A stretch of DNA of 64,000 nucleotides, taken from positions 1-64,000 of the forward strand of contig NZ_JAIAZY010000019.1 of assembly GCF_019459225.1 (NCBI RefSeq), given 5' to 3'. Under the pieces are notes generated by a model that was not told the DNA's origin, made no database searches, and saw only the letters and a list, made by a program, of their open reading frames with translations. This DNA comes from Bacillus sp. IITD106. Lineage in GTDB: Bacteria; Bacillota; Bacilli; Bacillales; Bacillaceae_C. Below are positions 24,897 through 34,142 of this stretch, one piece after another. The first letter of the stretch is position 1. The number at the start of each line of letters is the position of its first letter. The position numbers were made by a program, and so were the translations under genes.

Positions 24897-26509
24897 CAGC
24901 TTACTTCAATTTGTTTTTGAATGTCTTTCAAAATGCTCTCTAAAGAATAGACAATCCCCTTATCATCTTTATACATAATATTTTTAGGGGAAAAGTGGAC
25001 AGGTGAGTCTAATCCTGCAGCTGCAGAAATCCGGAATAATCCTTTTCGTAATGTGATTAAATAATTTGCAACACGATATTTTTTTTCATCTATAACAAGC
25101 GCCTTTTGTAAATCAGGGTCTGTCGTAGCGACTCCAACAGGACATGTATTCGATTGGCATTTTAATGTTTGAATACAGCCGACAGAAATCATGAATCCGC
25201 GAGCGATATTAATTAGATCAGCACCCATCGCTAGAGCAACCGCTATTCGGTCAGGCGTAAAAAGTTTTCCTGAAGCGATAATTTTCACGCGATCTCGAAC
25301 TCCGTATTTGTTCAGGGTACATACTAGGATGGAAAGGGCAGACTTAAGAGGTAATCCCACACTATCAATTAGCTCTTGATACGAAGCACCCGTTCCTCCT
25401 TCACCACCATCGACTGTAATAAAATCAGGTCCTTTTCCAGTTTCTTCCATATACCTTGCAAGCTCTTCAGCACTATCGTTACTGCCAACAACAATCTTGA
25501 TCCCAACCGGTTTTCCTGTGTGAGAACGTATCTTTTCTATAAAGTCACACATTGCGGGCACATTATCAAACTGATGAAAGCGGTTCGGGCTATCAACGGA
25601 TTTGTATGGCACGACTTTTCGAATATCAGCAATTTCCGGATTGACCTTTTCAGCATCGATATGACCGCCACGTGTTTTTGCTCCTTGCGCCAATTTCAAT
25701 TCAAACGCTTTTATTTGCGGAATTTCGCTTTTTCTTTTTAATTCGTCCCAGTCTAGATCGCCATTTCCATCTCTAATTCCAAATAAAGCTGGTCCAATTT
25801 GCATAATAATATCTACCTCTCCCTCCAAATGGTAGGGAGATAAACCGCCTTCACCCGTGTTCATCCATGTTCCTTTCGCAATGGCTAACCCTTTTGATAA
25901 AGCTGTTATGGCATTTTTCCCAAGTGCCCCATAACTCATCGCAGACATTCCAATCAGTCCTTTTAGTACAAAGGGGTGCTCGGTATCAGGACCAATGACA
26001 ATCGCATCATCATCATGCAGTAAATAAGCAGATGATTCATTTTCTTCCCATTTTTCCTCTCTTTGAGAAAAGAGAGGATCTTTAAGTAAAATATATCTTT
26101 TTGTTAACGTAAGAGTATTTTCGTCCATCTTCATTTCTTCGTTAAGCTTTGGGAACATGTCATTTCTAACATAATAGCCTTCTTCTTCAAAATTACGTTT
26201 TGAACCGAATCCGACTACATCACGCTTATACTTCGCGCTTTTAACGATATGTTCATAATCATCCCTGGAAAAAGGTCTTCCTTCTGTATCGCTATTAAAC
26301 CAATATTGGCGAAATTCCGGACCTATTTTTTCTAAAAAATAACGAACCCTACCAAGAAAAGGATAATTTCTTAATATAGAATGCATTTTCTGATTTCGGT
26401 CGAACACTAGTAAAAATAAAATGGAGACAATGAGTCCGATCAGAACAATCACAATAACGAAAAAGCCTATAATAATTAATACACTTGCGAAAAAATTCAT
26501 GTTCTCCAC
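24896..26509 (-). CDS. yerD: FMN-binding glutamate synthase-like protein (YerD)
   Basis: A 537-residue protein with an N-terminal membrane helix (about residues 8-34) and a cytoplasmic domain like the FMN-binding synthase barrel of glutamate synthase. Characteristic strings are GMSAMSYGALG near residue 188, GEGGLSPYH near 220, TVDGGEGGTGASYQEL near 370, and the iron-sulphur type CQSNTCPVGVATTDP near 455. It lacks the glutaminase domain, so it is not a full GltB. B. subtilis YerD has the same layout. The biochemical reaction is not established. Confidence 0.92.
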   Translation of the reverse strand: MENMNFFASVLIIIGFFVIVIVLIGLIVSILFLLVFDRNQKMHSILRNYPFLGRVRYFLEKIGPEFRQYWFNSDTEGRPFSRDDYEHIVKSAKYKRDVVGFGSKRNFEEEGYYVRNDMFPKLNEEMKMDENTLTLTKRYILLKDPLFSQREEKWEENESSAYLLHDDDAIVIGPDTEHPFVLKGLIGMSAMSYGALGKNAITALSKGLAIAKGTWMNTGEGGLSPYHLEGEVDIIMQIGPALFGIRDGNGDLDWDELKRKSEIPQIKAFELKLAQGAKTRGGHIDAEKVNPEIADIRKVVPYKSVDSPNRFHQFDNVPAMCDFIEKIRSHTGKPVGIKIVVGSNDSAEELARYMEETGKGPDFITVDGGEGGTGASYQELIDSVGLPLKSALSILVCTLNKYGVRDRVKIIASGKLFTPDRIAVALAMGADLINIARGFMISVGCIQTLKCQSNTCPVGVATTDPDLQKALVIDEKKYRVANYLITLRKGLFRISAAAGLDSPVHFSPKNIMYKDDKGIVYSLESILKDIQKQIEVS

Positions 26510-26712
26510 CTCAATGGTTGAAATTACCTATGTTTAATATCATCGTACTTAAATGGATTTATACAGTTATTACACATATTCTTGCTTTTTGGAAATTATA
26601 TAGATGAAGGGGAAAGGAAGGAATTTCATAAACTTCTCTAGAATAAAAAATATGTTAGGTGAATTAGAAATGTTACTCTTATAAGAGCTACGGAAACGAG
26701 GAGGAATTGTAG

Positions 26713-27018
26713 GTGGGTAAGTATGCTTTGTTTGGAAAGTTAATAGCAAAAGATGGCGAACGTGAGGCATTAGTCAAAATATTACTAACAGTTGCAGAGT
26801 CAATGCAAGATTTAGATGACTGTGAAATATATCTTGTGAATATTTCCCCTGAAGAACCTAATTCCGTGTTTGTTTATGAAGTTTGGAGTGATGAAAGTGC
26901 ACATCAGGCATCTTTATCATTAGAAGCAACTCAAACATTAATTCAAAAAGCAAAACCAATCATTGCCGGAATGGAGAGAATCGCTACACTTTCACCAAGA
27001 GGAGGAAAAGGTAATTAA
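26713..27018 (+). CDS. Antibiotic biosynthesis monooxygenase (ABM) domain protein
   Basis: A 101-residue single-domain protein of the dimeric alpha-beta barrel ABM family, similar to small quinol monooxygenases. It shows the expected pattern: GKYALFGKLIAKDGERE at the start, then VYEVWSDESAHQAS near residue 57. GTG 26713 is supported by AGGAGGAA at 26698-26705. The family name reflects founding members, and a role in antibiotic synthesis is not implied. It is followed by the YdhG-like gene on the same strand. Confidence 0.88.
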   Translation: MGKYALFGKLIAKDGEREALVKILLTVAESMQDLDDCEIYLVNISPEEPNSVFVYEVWSDESAHQASLSLEATQTLIQKAKPIIAGMERIATLSPRGGKGN

Positions 27019-27113
27019 AGGTCAATAATTAAAGCATAGTGGAATCCAGTGATTGTTCCAGCATACTTATTTATCTAAGAGAAAGGGTAATTTCCGAAAG
27101 GGGAGTAATATTA

Positions 27114-27515
27114 ATGGCAACAAAGCAAACTGGCCCACAGCAAGTAGCGGATTTTTTGTTAAATCTTGAGCACCCATTAAAAAAGGAAATAGAGGAAGTT
27201 AGAAAAATTATTTTAAGTGCAAACGAACAAATTACTGAACATATAAAATGGAATGCCCCTAGTTTCCAATATAAGAATGAGGATAGGGTGACTTTTAATC
27301 TTCATGGTAAAGGATTTTTTAGATTGATTTTTCATTTCGGTGCAAAAGTACAGGAAAACAACGTGAAAGAATCTTTGTTAGACGATGCAAAAGGGATATT
27401 GGAGTGGGTTTCCCATGATAGAGCGATCGTAAAATTTACGGATATGAATGATGTGAAAGAAAAGGAAGACAAACTTGTAGAAGTCATAAATAAGTGGTTA
27501 GAACTAACGTCTTAG
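27114..27515 (+). CDS. DUF1801 (YdhG-like) protein
   Basis: A 133-residue protein of the DUF1801 family, recognised by ITEHIKWNAPSFQYK and the LIFHFGAKV strand. ATG 27114 follows GAAAGGGGAG, so a longer reading from 27039 is not used. The family is of unknown function and is often encoded beside YdeI-type proteins, as it is here 18 nt upstream of the next gene. Confidence 0.88.
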   Translation: MATKQTGPQQVADFLLNLEHPLKKEIEEVRKIILSANEQITEHIKWNAPSFQYKNEDRVTFNLHGKGFFRLIFHFGAKVQENNVKESLLDDAKGILEWVSHDRAIVKFTDMNDVKEKEDKLVEVINKWLELTS

Positions 27516-27533
27516 ATTTAAAGGTGATAAAAG

Positions 27534-28202
27534 ATGACGAAAACAATCGTAGAAAAGCTAAACTTAAAAAAGTATGAACATGTAGCGGTATTGAATTTAC
27601 CCGAAGGTGCGGATTATTTAGCAGAGCTGGATCGTTACGATACAGAACTTAAGGAAAGTAAATATGATCTTATTTTTGCATTTGTACTCGACATGGAATC
27701 TTTTAAAGAGCTCATATACAAAGTGATTGAAAAGAATTATTTAAACAAAAAGGGATATCTCTTTTTGGCCTATCCTAAAAAGGGAAACAAAGTATATCCA
27801 ACCTTCATTCATCGAGACGAAATATTTCCAAGTATTGGTGTAGACGAAAATGGTTATGTTGGTAAAAGTAATATAAAATTTGCACGAATGGTCGGTTTGG
27901 ATGAAGTGTTTACGGTTGTAGGCTTAAAAGAAGAGTCCCGTGACCCAAAACAAACCTCCTCAAAAGCTAGCCAACGGGTTGACGATTATATTGAAATGAT
28001 TCCAGCCATAGAAAAAGATTTAGAGGATACTCCTGATTTACTTTCTTTTTATCAGTCACTCACACCGGGGTATCAAAAAGACTGGGCACGTCATGTGTAT
28101 AGTGCAAAACAAGAATCCACGAGAAATAAACGACGAGAGGAAATGGAAAAGATTCTTGCAGCGGGTTACAAGAGTTTGGAGATGTATCGAAGGGATCAAT
28201 AA
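27534..28202 (+). CDS. YdeI/OmpD-associated family protein with an extra N-terminal domain
   Basis: A 222-residue protein. The C-terminal third (about residues 165-220) carries the YdeI/OmdA signature: a helix FYQSLTPGYQKDWARHVYSAK followed by a basic helix with TRNKRREEMEKILAAG. The N-terminal 120 residues resemble the DUF3052-type alpha/beta domain, with an acidic strand pattern. The family was linked by name to bacteriocin protection, but its function is unproven. It probably forms an operon with the DUF1801 gene. Confidence 0.82.
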   Translation: MTKTIVEKLNLKKYEHVAVLNLPEGADYLAELDRYDTELKESKYDLIFAFVLDMESFKELIYKVIEKNYLNKKGYLFLAYPKKGNKVYPTFIHRDEIFPSIGVDENGYVGKSNIKFARMVGLDEVFTVVGLKEESRDPKQTSSKASQRVDDYIEMIPAIEKDLEDTPDLLSFYQSLTPGYQKDWARHVYSAKQESTRNKRREEMEKILAAGYKSLEMYRRDQ

Positions 28203-28219
28203 TTCTCTAATAAAAAAGA

Positions 28220-28254
28220 AAAGCCATTGGGTGTTTAAACAGTCCAATGGCTTT
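28220..28254 (+). terminator. Terminator after the YdeI-type gene
   Basis: The stem AAGCCATTGG / CCAATGGCTT has a 13-nt loop. The following T-tract is short (TTTATATTT). Confidence 0.75.
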
Positions 28255-28302
28255 ATATTTATAAGAAATTCTAACTTCCGGATAACGGAAAAGGTTTTGG
28301 AT

Positions 28303-28728
28303 TTACACTTTCGATTCGGAATACACTTTAAGCAATTCCTCTACACTAATCCCATTGATTTTCATTCCTTTTATATTGCACATGTTAATCTCAACATTTT
28401 CTAAATTGCAATCCGTAATCGTGCTGTCATTCAAGTTGCAGTTCTCAAACCTGAGAGGTCTTTGTTTAGCGTTAGGATCATAATTCGGGTGACCTTCAGG
28501 AGGAAGGCCGATATTATGAATAAAAGCTCCCCCAAGCTGGGCTCCATCAATTTCTACATCGCTTAAGTTAGCATCATTAATGACTAATCTACTTAAATTA
28601 GCATTTACTATTTTGGTCTCAGATAGATCCACATTTTCAAAGTAGAGTTTATGTCCGAGTACGCAAGTAAACTTTGATGTAGATATGTCTGCCATATTCA
28701 ATTCTTGTTTTTGATTTTTTAGATTCAT
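28303..28728 (-). CDS. Pentapeptide-repeat protein
   Basis: A 141-residue protein built of pentapeptide repeats with the pattern A(D/N)LxX. Runs such as IVNANLSRLVINDANLSDVE (about residues 40-60) and ENCNLNDSTITDCNLENVEI (about 95-115) are clear. A short non-repeat loop at about residues 72-90 splits the two repeat blocks. Right-handed quadrilateral helices of this type can mimic DNA and protect gyrase, but many have other roles. It is the third gene behind GyrI-like and VOC genes. Confidence 0.9.
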   Translation of the reverse strand: MNLKNQKQELNMADISTSKFTCVLGHKLYFENVDLSETKIVNANLSRLVINDANLSDVEIDGAQLGGAFIHNIGLPPEGHPNYDPNAKQRPLRFENCNLNDSTITDCNLENVEINMCNIKGMKINGISVEELLKVYSESKV

Positions 28729-28754
28729 TAAGATCAGTCCTTTTTAATAATTTT

Positions 28755-29129
28755 TTATACATCACATTCAACATTAAACATGTTTCCGTCTGGATCATAG
28801 AAGTCCAAAAACTTATACCCTCCTTCTTCATCATGAACAATTTCCTCGACTCGTGTGCCGTGCTTTTTCAAATGCTCGTACAGTTGTTCAATATTTTTAG
28901 CTTGAAAGCCAACAACACTTCGAGCCGCACCATCTTTTGTGAAATTTGCGTTTGTGTCATCGTCCGTTTCGGATAAAAAAATCATTTGTCCGGACGGCAA
29001 GCTTACTTGTGCAAGCTTTTCTTCTTCGCTATGCCAGATGAACTTAAAACCTAAAATTTCGGTATACCACTTAATGGATGCTGGTATATCTTTCACAGGA
29101 ACAGTATTATATAAAATCTTTTCAATCAA
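28755..29129 (-). CDS. VOC-superfamily (glyoxalase/bleomycin-resistance-like) protein
   Basis: A 124-residue vicinal-oxygen-chelate protein with two beta-alpha-beta-beta-beta repeats. Visible are SIKWYTEILGFKF near residue 18 and the closing FYDPDGNMFNVECD. Family members bind a metal and either transform or sequester small molecules, including antibiotics. The start overlaps the stop of the GyrI-like gene by 4 nt, so the two are coupled. Substrate unknown. Confidence 0.9.
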   Translation of the reverse strand: MIEKILYNTVPVKDIPASIKWYTEILGFKFIWHSEEEKLAQVSLPSGQMIFLSETDDDTNANFTKDGAARSVVGFQAKNIEQLYEHLKKHGTRVEEIVHDEEGGYKFLDFYDPDGNMFNVECDV

Positions 29130-29785
29130 TTTTTATTCTCCTTCTTCTCAATTTCCACACTTACGATTGTTTTACATTTTTCTGGTGGATAACAGTCCAT
29201 GGCAGGAAGTAAATAGATTTCTCGATGGGCTCCTTTTATTTTGTACCCTTGTGCATCTATATCCTCTTTTAATATTTGGAGTGTTTCCTTAGTATCCTTG
29301 TAATGGCCGACATGAAGTCTTTGTGCACATAGTGTAGGGCCATTTATCTTAAAAGTAATAGTAGGAAGATCCTTTACTCGTAAACTTTTTATCACTCGTT
29401 TTTTCGCTCTATCAAACATTTCTTCTGTAACACAATCCGCCACAAGGATCATCTGATCGACGACCCATTTATCATGATCAGCCTTTTCGTGCCATATGAT
29501 TTCCTCTGGCATTCTTTTAAATTTGTATTCTAGTTCCTTTTTCGTTATCTGCTTGATTTGGTTAACAACCTTCCAAGCAAGCCATTTTTCATCTTTCGGC
29601 TCAGGTCTTCCATCCCATTCCATATCATAGGAAGTGACCATGCTTTGTGATACATACTTTAATTCTGGTAATAATTGAATAACCGTTTTTTGAGGCTTTA
29701 GTTGATATATCTCTCGGTAGATTTTTCTGTGGTCATGTGTTTTAAGAGTTTTGGATTCAAGTTTTTGCAAGTAAATAACCCCCAT
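29126..29785 (-). CDS. GyrI-like small-molecule-binding domain protein
   Basis: A 219-residue protein of the GyrI/SOUL-like group found alone in many Bacilli. Recognisable features are TVIQLLPELKYVS near the N-terminus, LAWKVVNQIK near residue 68, and the closing GAHREIYLLPAMDCYPPEKCKTIV. The start is uncertain: ATG 29785 is open, but TTG 29770 has GGGGGTT at a better distance. It heads a three-gene cluster with VOC and pentapeptide proteins. Ligand unknown. Confidence 0.85.
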   Translation of the reverse strand: MGVIYLQKLESKTLKTHDHRKIYREIYQLKPQKTVIQLLPELKYVSQSMVTSYDMEWDGRPEPKDEKWLAWKVVNQIKQITKKELEYKFKRMPEEIIWHEKADHDKWVVDQMILVADCVTEEMFDRAKKRVIKSLRVKDLPTITFKINGPTLCAQRLHVGHYKDTKETLQILKEDIDAQGYKIKGAHREIYLLPAMDCYPPEKCKTIVSVEIEKKENKN

Positions 29786-30002
29786 AGTAAAATTTTTGTA
29801 ATCAAGCTGATTATAAAAGTGGTAAAATAGTTATAGATGAGGCTATAATGGCTAGGTGTTTTTTTATCTATAATTCTCTTCTTTACTGCAACTCGAAAGT
29901 CCTTTATTTTTTAAAAATTTCCGCTTTTTTTATAATATTTTCGCTATGAAATAGCAATGTCTGTAAACGAATGTGGATTGAGGTTGGAATGGATGGTGTC
30001 CA

Positions 30003-31169
30003 GTGAAACTTAAAATATCAATGTTTTACTTATTTTTATATCTTGGCATGGGAAGTATTACGCCGTTTATGAGTTTGTTTTTAACGGAAAGAGGTTTTGA
30101 CGCTTCGACAATCGGAGTGATTCTTGGAGCGGGCTCGTTGACGGGGATTATTGCACAGCCGGTATTCGGTCTTATTAACGACGCAGCAAAAGATTATCGG
30201 ACACTATTAAAGGTTTCCACCTTTTTGTCAGCCATAGCGGCATTTGGTTATATTTTTAGTGAATCGTTTATACCTATGATTATTACCGCAATTGTCTTTT
30301 CTTTTATCAATACACCTGCTGGAACGATTGTTGATGCTATTGCAGTTGAAAAAGGCCCATCATTTGGATTCACATATGGGCAGGTCCGGTTATGGGGAGC
30401 ACTCGGATTTGCGTTCGTGACGGTTATTGCAGGCTATGTTTACAATACAATCGGCTATCAATACAGTTTTGTAGCATTCGCGATTTTTGCCGTTATCATG
30501 TTTTTGCTCATGTTTACTTTTCCAAAAATGGAGCGGGCGAAGAGGGCGGAAGTACTAGGAAAAGAAGGGGTAGGTGCCTTATTTCGTAATCGAAATTTTA
30601 TTTTTTTCTTAGTTATTACGATGGTGATTTCAGGAACCGTTACGATGAACTTCAGTTATTTGCCTATTTATTTTCAAAAATTGAATTATCCAATCGATCT
30701 CGTCGGCTGGAATTTTACAATCGCTGCAGTCGTAGAAATCCCATTATTCTGGTTATCTGCAAAGCTCATTCGGCGCATTGGCTTGTTTCCTATGCTTATT
30801 CTTGGAACGATTGCGTACGCAATTAAGTACATTGTTATGGGATTTACCCCTCCAGTTGGTGTCGTTTTATCTTTGCAAGCCCTTGATGGAATCGCTTTTG
30901 CCTTTTACTTCAGTTCAGTCGTCGAGATTGTCAATTTAATGGCGCCAAGAGATGCGAAGGCAACCGCCCAAACGATGTTCGCGGCTGCCGGGGGACTCGC
31001 GGGAATTGCAGGAAATGTGATTGGAGGTCTAGTAGTAGATTTTCAAGGTCCTCAATTTCTGTTCTGGATGATGGGATGTATTATTTCTGTAGGGACTATG
31101 TTTTTCTTTTTATTTCCTAAGAAAGGGAGCTATCGATTACCGACAAGTAGTGCTGAGAATAGCGCTTAA
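30003..31169 (+). CDS. Major facilitator superfamily transporter (MFS_1-like, nucleoside/phenylpropionate-type group)
   Basis: A 388-residue, twelve-segment MFS protein. Typical motifs are GMGSITPFMSLFLTERGFD at the N-terminus and a motif-A-like GLINDAAKDYRTLLK at the first cytoplasmic loop. It fits the family that includes HcaT/LacY-like symporters and B. subtilis YwbF. GTG 30003 is the only sensible start, with a weak upstream ribosome binding site. Direction (uptake or efflux) and substrate are not evident. It stands alone. Confidence 0.85.
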   Translation: MKLKISMFYLFLYLGMGSITPFMSLFLTERGFDASTIGVILGAGSLTGIIAQPVFGLINDAAKDYRTLLKVSTFLSAIAAFGYIFSESFIPMIITAIVFSFINTPAGTIVDAIAVEKGPSFGFTYGQVRLWGALGFAFVTVIAGYVYNTIGYQYSFVAFAIFAVIMFLLMFTFPKMERAKRAEVLGKEGVGALFRNRNFIFFLVITMVISGTVTMNFSYLPIYFQKLNYPIDLVGWNFTIAAVVEIPLFWLSAKLIRRIGLFPMLILGTIAYAIKYIVMGFTPPVGVVLSLQALDGIAFAFYFSSVVEIVNLMAPRDAKATAQTMFAAAGGLAGIAGNVIGGLVVDFQGPQFLFWMMGCIISVGTMFFFLFPKKGSYRLPTSSAENSA

Positions 31170-31297
31170 GCAAAAATTTTACGTTTAATGGAGTCGTCGA
31201 ACAAGCACCAGGACAATGTTTACTTAATACACAGCCTGCGCATTTTTCCATTTTGCTTTTAACCGACATTAAGAAATTTAAAAGTAGGTGTTCATTA

Positions 31298-31825
31298 ATG
31301 GCATACGAACTAAATAGTATAATGCTATCTGCAAAGGAAATAAAACAAAGAGTGAAGGAAATTGGTGAAGATATTGAAAGGGACTTTCAGAATGAACCCA
31401 TTTTCATCATTGTTGTTTTGAAAGGATCATTTGTATTTGCAGCAGATTTGATCCGTGAAATGAAAGGGGATATAAAAGTCGATTTTATCTCCGTTTCTAG
31501 TTATAACGATCAAACAGAAACAACGGGGAAAGTGAGGCTTTTGAAAGATTTAGATGCAAATATTACAGATCAGAATGTAGTTATAGTCGAGGATATCATT
31601 GATAGCGGACTGACACTTCATTTCTTACGTGATCATTTGATGATGCATAAACCGAAACAGATTAAAATTTGCACCTTATTAGATAAGCCAGAAAGAAGGA
31701 AGATTGACTTGCCAGTCGACTATGTTGGATTCGTCATTCCCGATGAATTCATCGTGGGCTACGGAATAGATTTTGCTGAGAAATATAGGAATTTACCTTA
31801 TATTGCAACGGTAAAAGAAGTGTAA
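31298..31825 (+). CDS. hpt: Hypoxanthine-guanine phosphoribosyltransferase paralogue
   Basis: A 175-residue type I phosphoribosyltransferase. The PRPP-binding loop is VVIVEDIIDSGLTL near residue 95. VVLKGSFVFAADLIREM near residue 40 and VGYGIDFAEKYRNLPYI near residue 152 are specific for HPRT. It salvages hypoxanthine and guanine using PRPP. ATG 31298 has AGTAGGTG upstream, and a longer reading from 31253 is rejected. It stands outside the usual tilS-hpt-ftsH context, so it is probably a second copy. Confidence 0.9.
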   Translation: MAYELNSIMLSAKEIKQRVKEIGEDIERDFQNEPIFIIVVLKGSFVFAADLIREMKGDIKVDFISVSSYNDQTETTGKVRLLKDLDANITDQNVVIVEDIIDSGLTLHFLRDHLMMHKPKQIKICTLLDKPERRKIDLPVDYVGFVIPDEFIVGYGIDFAEKYRNLPYIATVKEV

Positions 31826-31947
31826 GCTAATTTTTTCGATTTGACTTTTGGTGTTATAAGAAATTCTTATGTATTTTTATAAATATTATCGATTTTACTT
31901 ATGGGTAAGTCCGTACTATTCTTAAGGTAATTAAGGAGGTGCGGAGT

Positions 31948-32679
31948 ATGGAGTTTGTCATTCTTTTTATGATCGGAGTTTGTGCTACAACCGTTGGAAC
32001 ATTAGCAGGCGGGGGAGGATTCATTAACTTTCCGGCTATGCTGATTTTAGGGATGCCTGTCCATTCTGCTATTGGCGCCAACAAAGTATCCAACACGATA
32101 AGTTCATTCTCTAGTTTTTTTCATTTATATAAAAAGAAAGAAATCTCATTAAAAGAGTCGTTTTGGATCATTCCAGTAAGTCTTTCTGGTGGATTGAGCG
32201 GGGGATATATTGCATCAAAAATATCTGGAGAGCATATGTACATCATCGCTATCATCCTATTAATATTTGCTTTTGTCACTTCTTTTAAAGGAAAGGGCAG
32301 TTTTACAGGAGAAAATCCTTTAAAGATGAATCGATTTAGTGTCCCGGGTCTTTATGGTATCGGAATATATGATGGACTTTTTGGCCCAGGGCAAGGGACG
32401 CTAATGTTTTACTTATTTGATTACTTAAAAGTTTCCTATATCCAAGCTGTAGGGCTTGTCCGCCTCGCGACGTTTTCCAGTTGTTTCGGAGCAGCCGTTT
32501 CATATATTGCCGCTGGAAAAATCATTTGGCCGCTTACGATTGCACTTCTTTTAGGCTCGCTTACAGGTGCTCAAATCGGTGTTCGAGTTGCTGAAAAGCT
32601 GAAACCACAATATGTTAAGCCGGTTTTACGTGCTGTGACTGTACTGCTTATTATTCATATTGTGGTGGATCAATTATAA
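31948..32679 (+). CDS. TauE/SafE-family sulfite/anion exporter (TSUP)
   Basis: A 243-residue membrane protein of the TSUP (DUF81) family with about eight membrane segments in two inverted halves. The repeated signatures are TLAGGGGFINFPAMLILG near residue 18 and YDGLFGPGQGTLMFYL near residue 140. Members move sulfite, sulfonates or other organic anions. AAGGAGGT at 31933-31940 selects ATG 31948 rather than GTG 31939. No neighbouring sulfur genes were seen. Confidence 0.9.
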   Translation: MEFVILFMIGVCATTVGTLAGGGGFINFPAMLILGMPVHSAIGANKVSNTISSFSSFFHLYKKKEISLKESFWIIPVSLSGGLSGGYIASKISGEHMYIIAIILLIFAFVTSFKGKGSFTGENPLKMNRFSVPGLYGIGIYDGLFGPGQGTLMFYLFDYLKVSYIQAVGLVRLATFSSCFGAAVSYIAAGKIIWPLTIALLLGSLTGAQIGVRVAEKLKPQYVKPVLRAVTVLLIIHIVVDQL

Positions 32680-32733
32680 AAAAATCTATGTTTATAAAGA
32701 GATAATTTTTGAATAAAAATACATTTCTCAAAA

Positions 32734-32768
32734 GCTAAGGAAAACAGCCTGTTTCCTTAGCCTTATTT
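32734..32768 (+). terminator. Terminator after the TSUP gene
   Basis: A perfect 10-bp stem GCTAAGGAAA / TTTCCTTAGC with an 8-nt loop is followed by CTTATTTATT. Confidence 0.8.
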
Positions 32769-32858
32769 ATTGTAAAATTAATTTGAATATTCAGCATCCT
32801 GTGAGTATATCATATCTATAATTACTGGTAGAGAAATAGATTAAATGGAGGCGCTAGT

Positions 32859-34139
32859 ATGAAAAAAAGTCTTGTTAACTCCCCAATGATGTACGCATTT
32901 GGGATGCTCGCTATGATGATTCCTAGTCAAGCTTTTAGCTCTTTTTATAGTTACTATTACGTTGAGAAGTTGGGATTGAGTATTGGATTAGCAACATTAG
33001 CTCGTACTATTTTTATGATTTGGGATGCGGTGAACCAGCCGTTATTTGGGTATTGGTCAGATCGGACGAAGACAAAGTATGGTCGGAGGAGACCGTGGAT
33101 TTTTGGGGCAATTCCTCTTTTTATGTTAACTTTCATTATGATATTCTCACCGCCAAAAGATATATCGGAGATGGGACTATTCACTTGGTTTTTGATTGCT
33201 TTAATTTTATACGAAGCGGTAGCGACAGTTATTTGGGTCAACTACGGTGCGCTATTTCCTGAACTATTCAGAGGGGATAGAATTCGTGCGAAGGCTTCTG
33301 CCATCCAACAAGGTTTTCAAATAGTTGCTCTCCTCATTGGCACAGCTTTAACTCCTATTTTGTTTACGGCGATGGGATTTAGCAAAATGTCGATTGTGTA
33401 TGCAGTTGTGTTTGCTATTTTTATGCTCCTATTTTTAATGTATGTTAAGGAAAATGAACACGTCGCCAATACTCCTAAACTTAGCTTGAAAGAATCATTT
33501 GGTGAAACATTAAAAAATAAACCGTTCTGGCTAGTAAATATGGCGAATTCATTCGCCCAAACGGTTAATGGTCTACTTAGTTCGATGATTCCCTTTTATG
33601 CAAAGTATGTATTGAAAATCCCAGAAGTTCAAAATACTATTCTATTAGCTTCCGTGTTTATTTCTATTATCCCTCTTGTTGCTGTTTGGTTTTGGCTCAT
33701 TCGTAAAATGGATCCGGTTAAAGGGTGGAGATTGTCCATGATTGCCTATGCCATTTCTGTCCTTCCGCTTTGGTTCGGATCCGATCTAATAAGCGGAATT
33801 ATTGCGGGAGTATTAGTAGGCTTCGGAATGGCGGGCTTTCTCGTTACACCTCCAATCGTTAACAGTTTGATCATCGATATGGATTTTGAAAAAACGGGTC
33901 AAAGACGAGAAGGGGTTTATACGGCGGTAAGTGGCTTCATCACTCGTTCAAGCGGGTTAATTTCTGCTCTGGCTTTTCTGATTGTAGGTATAATTTTTGG
34001 CTATGAAAGTGGAGAAAATCCAGGACCTGACCCTGAGTCAACCTTCCGTTATTTAATTAGCATTGTTCCATTCGGGTTACTGTTAGTATCAATATTTATC
34101 ACATTATTTGTAAAAATAGAAAGGAAGCAAGTAGACTAG
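32859..34139 (+). CDS. MFS transporter, GPH (glycoside-pentoside-hexuronide:cation symporter) type
   Basis: A 426-residue twelve-segment carrier of the MFS_2/GPH group. The diagnostic WDAVNQPLFGYWSDRTKTKYGRRRPW motif spans about residues 51-76, and YEAVATVIWVNYGALFPELF follows near residue 118. Family members are sodium- or proton-coupled sugar symporters. It is a single gene between two intergenic regions, with GGAGGCG upstream of the ATG. Sugar substrate unknown. Confidence 0.85.
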   Translation: MKKSLVNSPMMYAFGMLAMMIPSQAFSSFYSYYYVEKLGLSIGLATLARTIFMIWDAVNQPLFGYWSDRTKTKYGRRRPWIFGAIPLFMLTFIMIFSPPKDISEMGLFTWFLIALILYEAVATVIWVNYGALFPELFRGDRIRAKASAIQQGFQIVALLIGTALTPILFTAMGFSKMSIVYAVVFAIFMLLFLMYVKENEHVANTPKLSLKESFGETLKNKPFWLVNMANSFAQTVNGLLSSMIPFYAKYVLKIPEVQNTILLASVFISIIPLVAVWFWLIRKMDPVKGWRLSMIAYAISVLPLWFGSDLISGIIAGVLVGFGMAGFLVTPPIVNSLIIDMDFEKTGQRREGVYTAVSGFITRSSGLISALAFLIVGIIFGYESGENPGPDPESTFRYLISIVPFGLLLVSIFITLFVKIERKQVD

Positions 34140-34142
34140 AAT

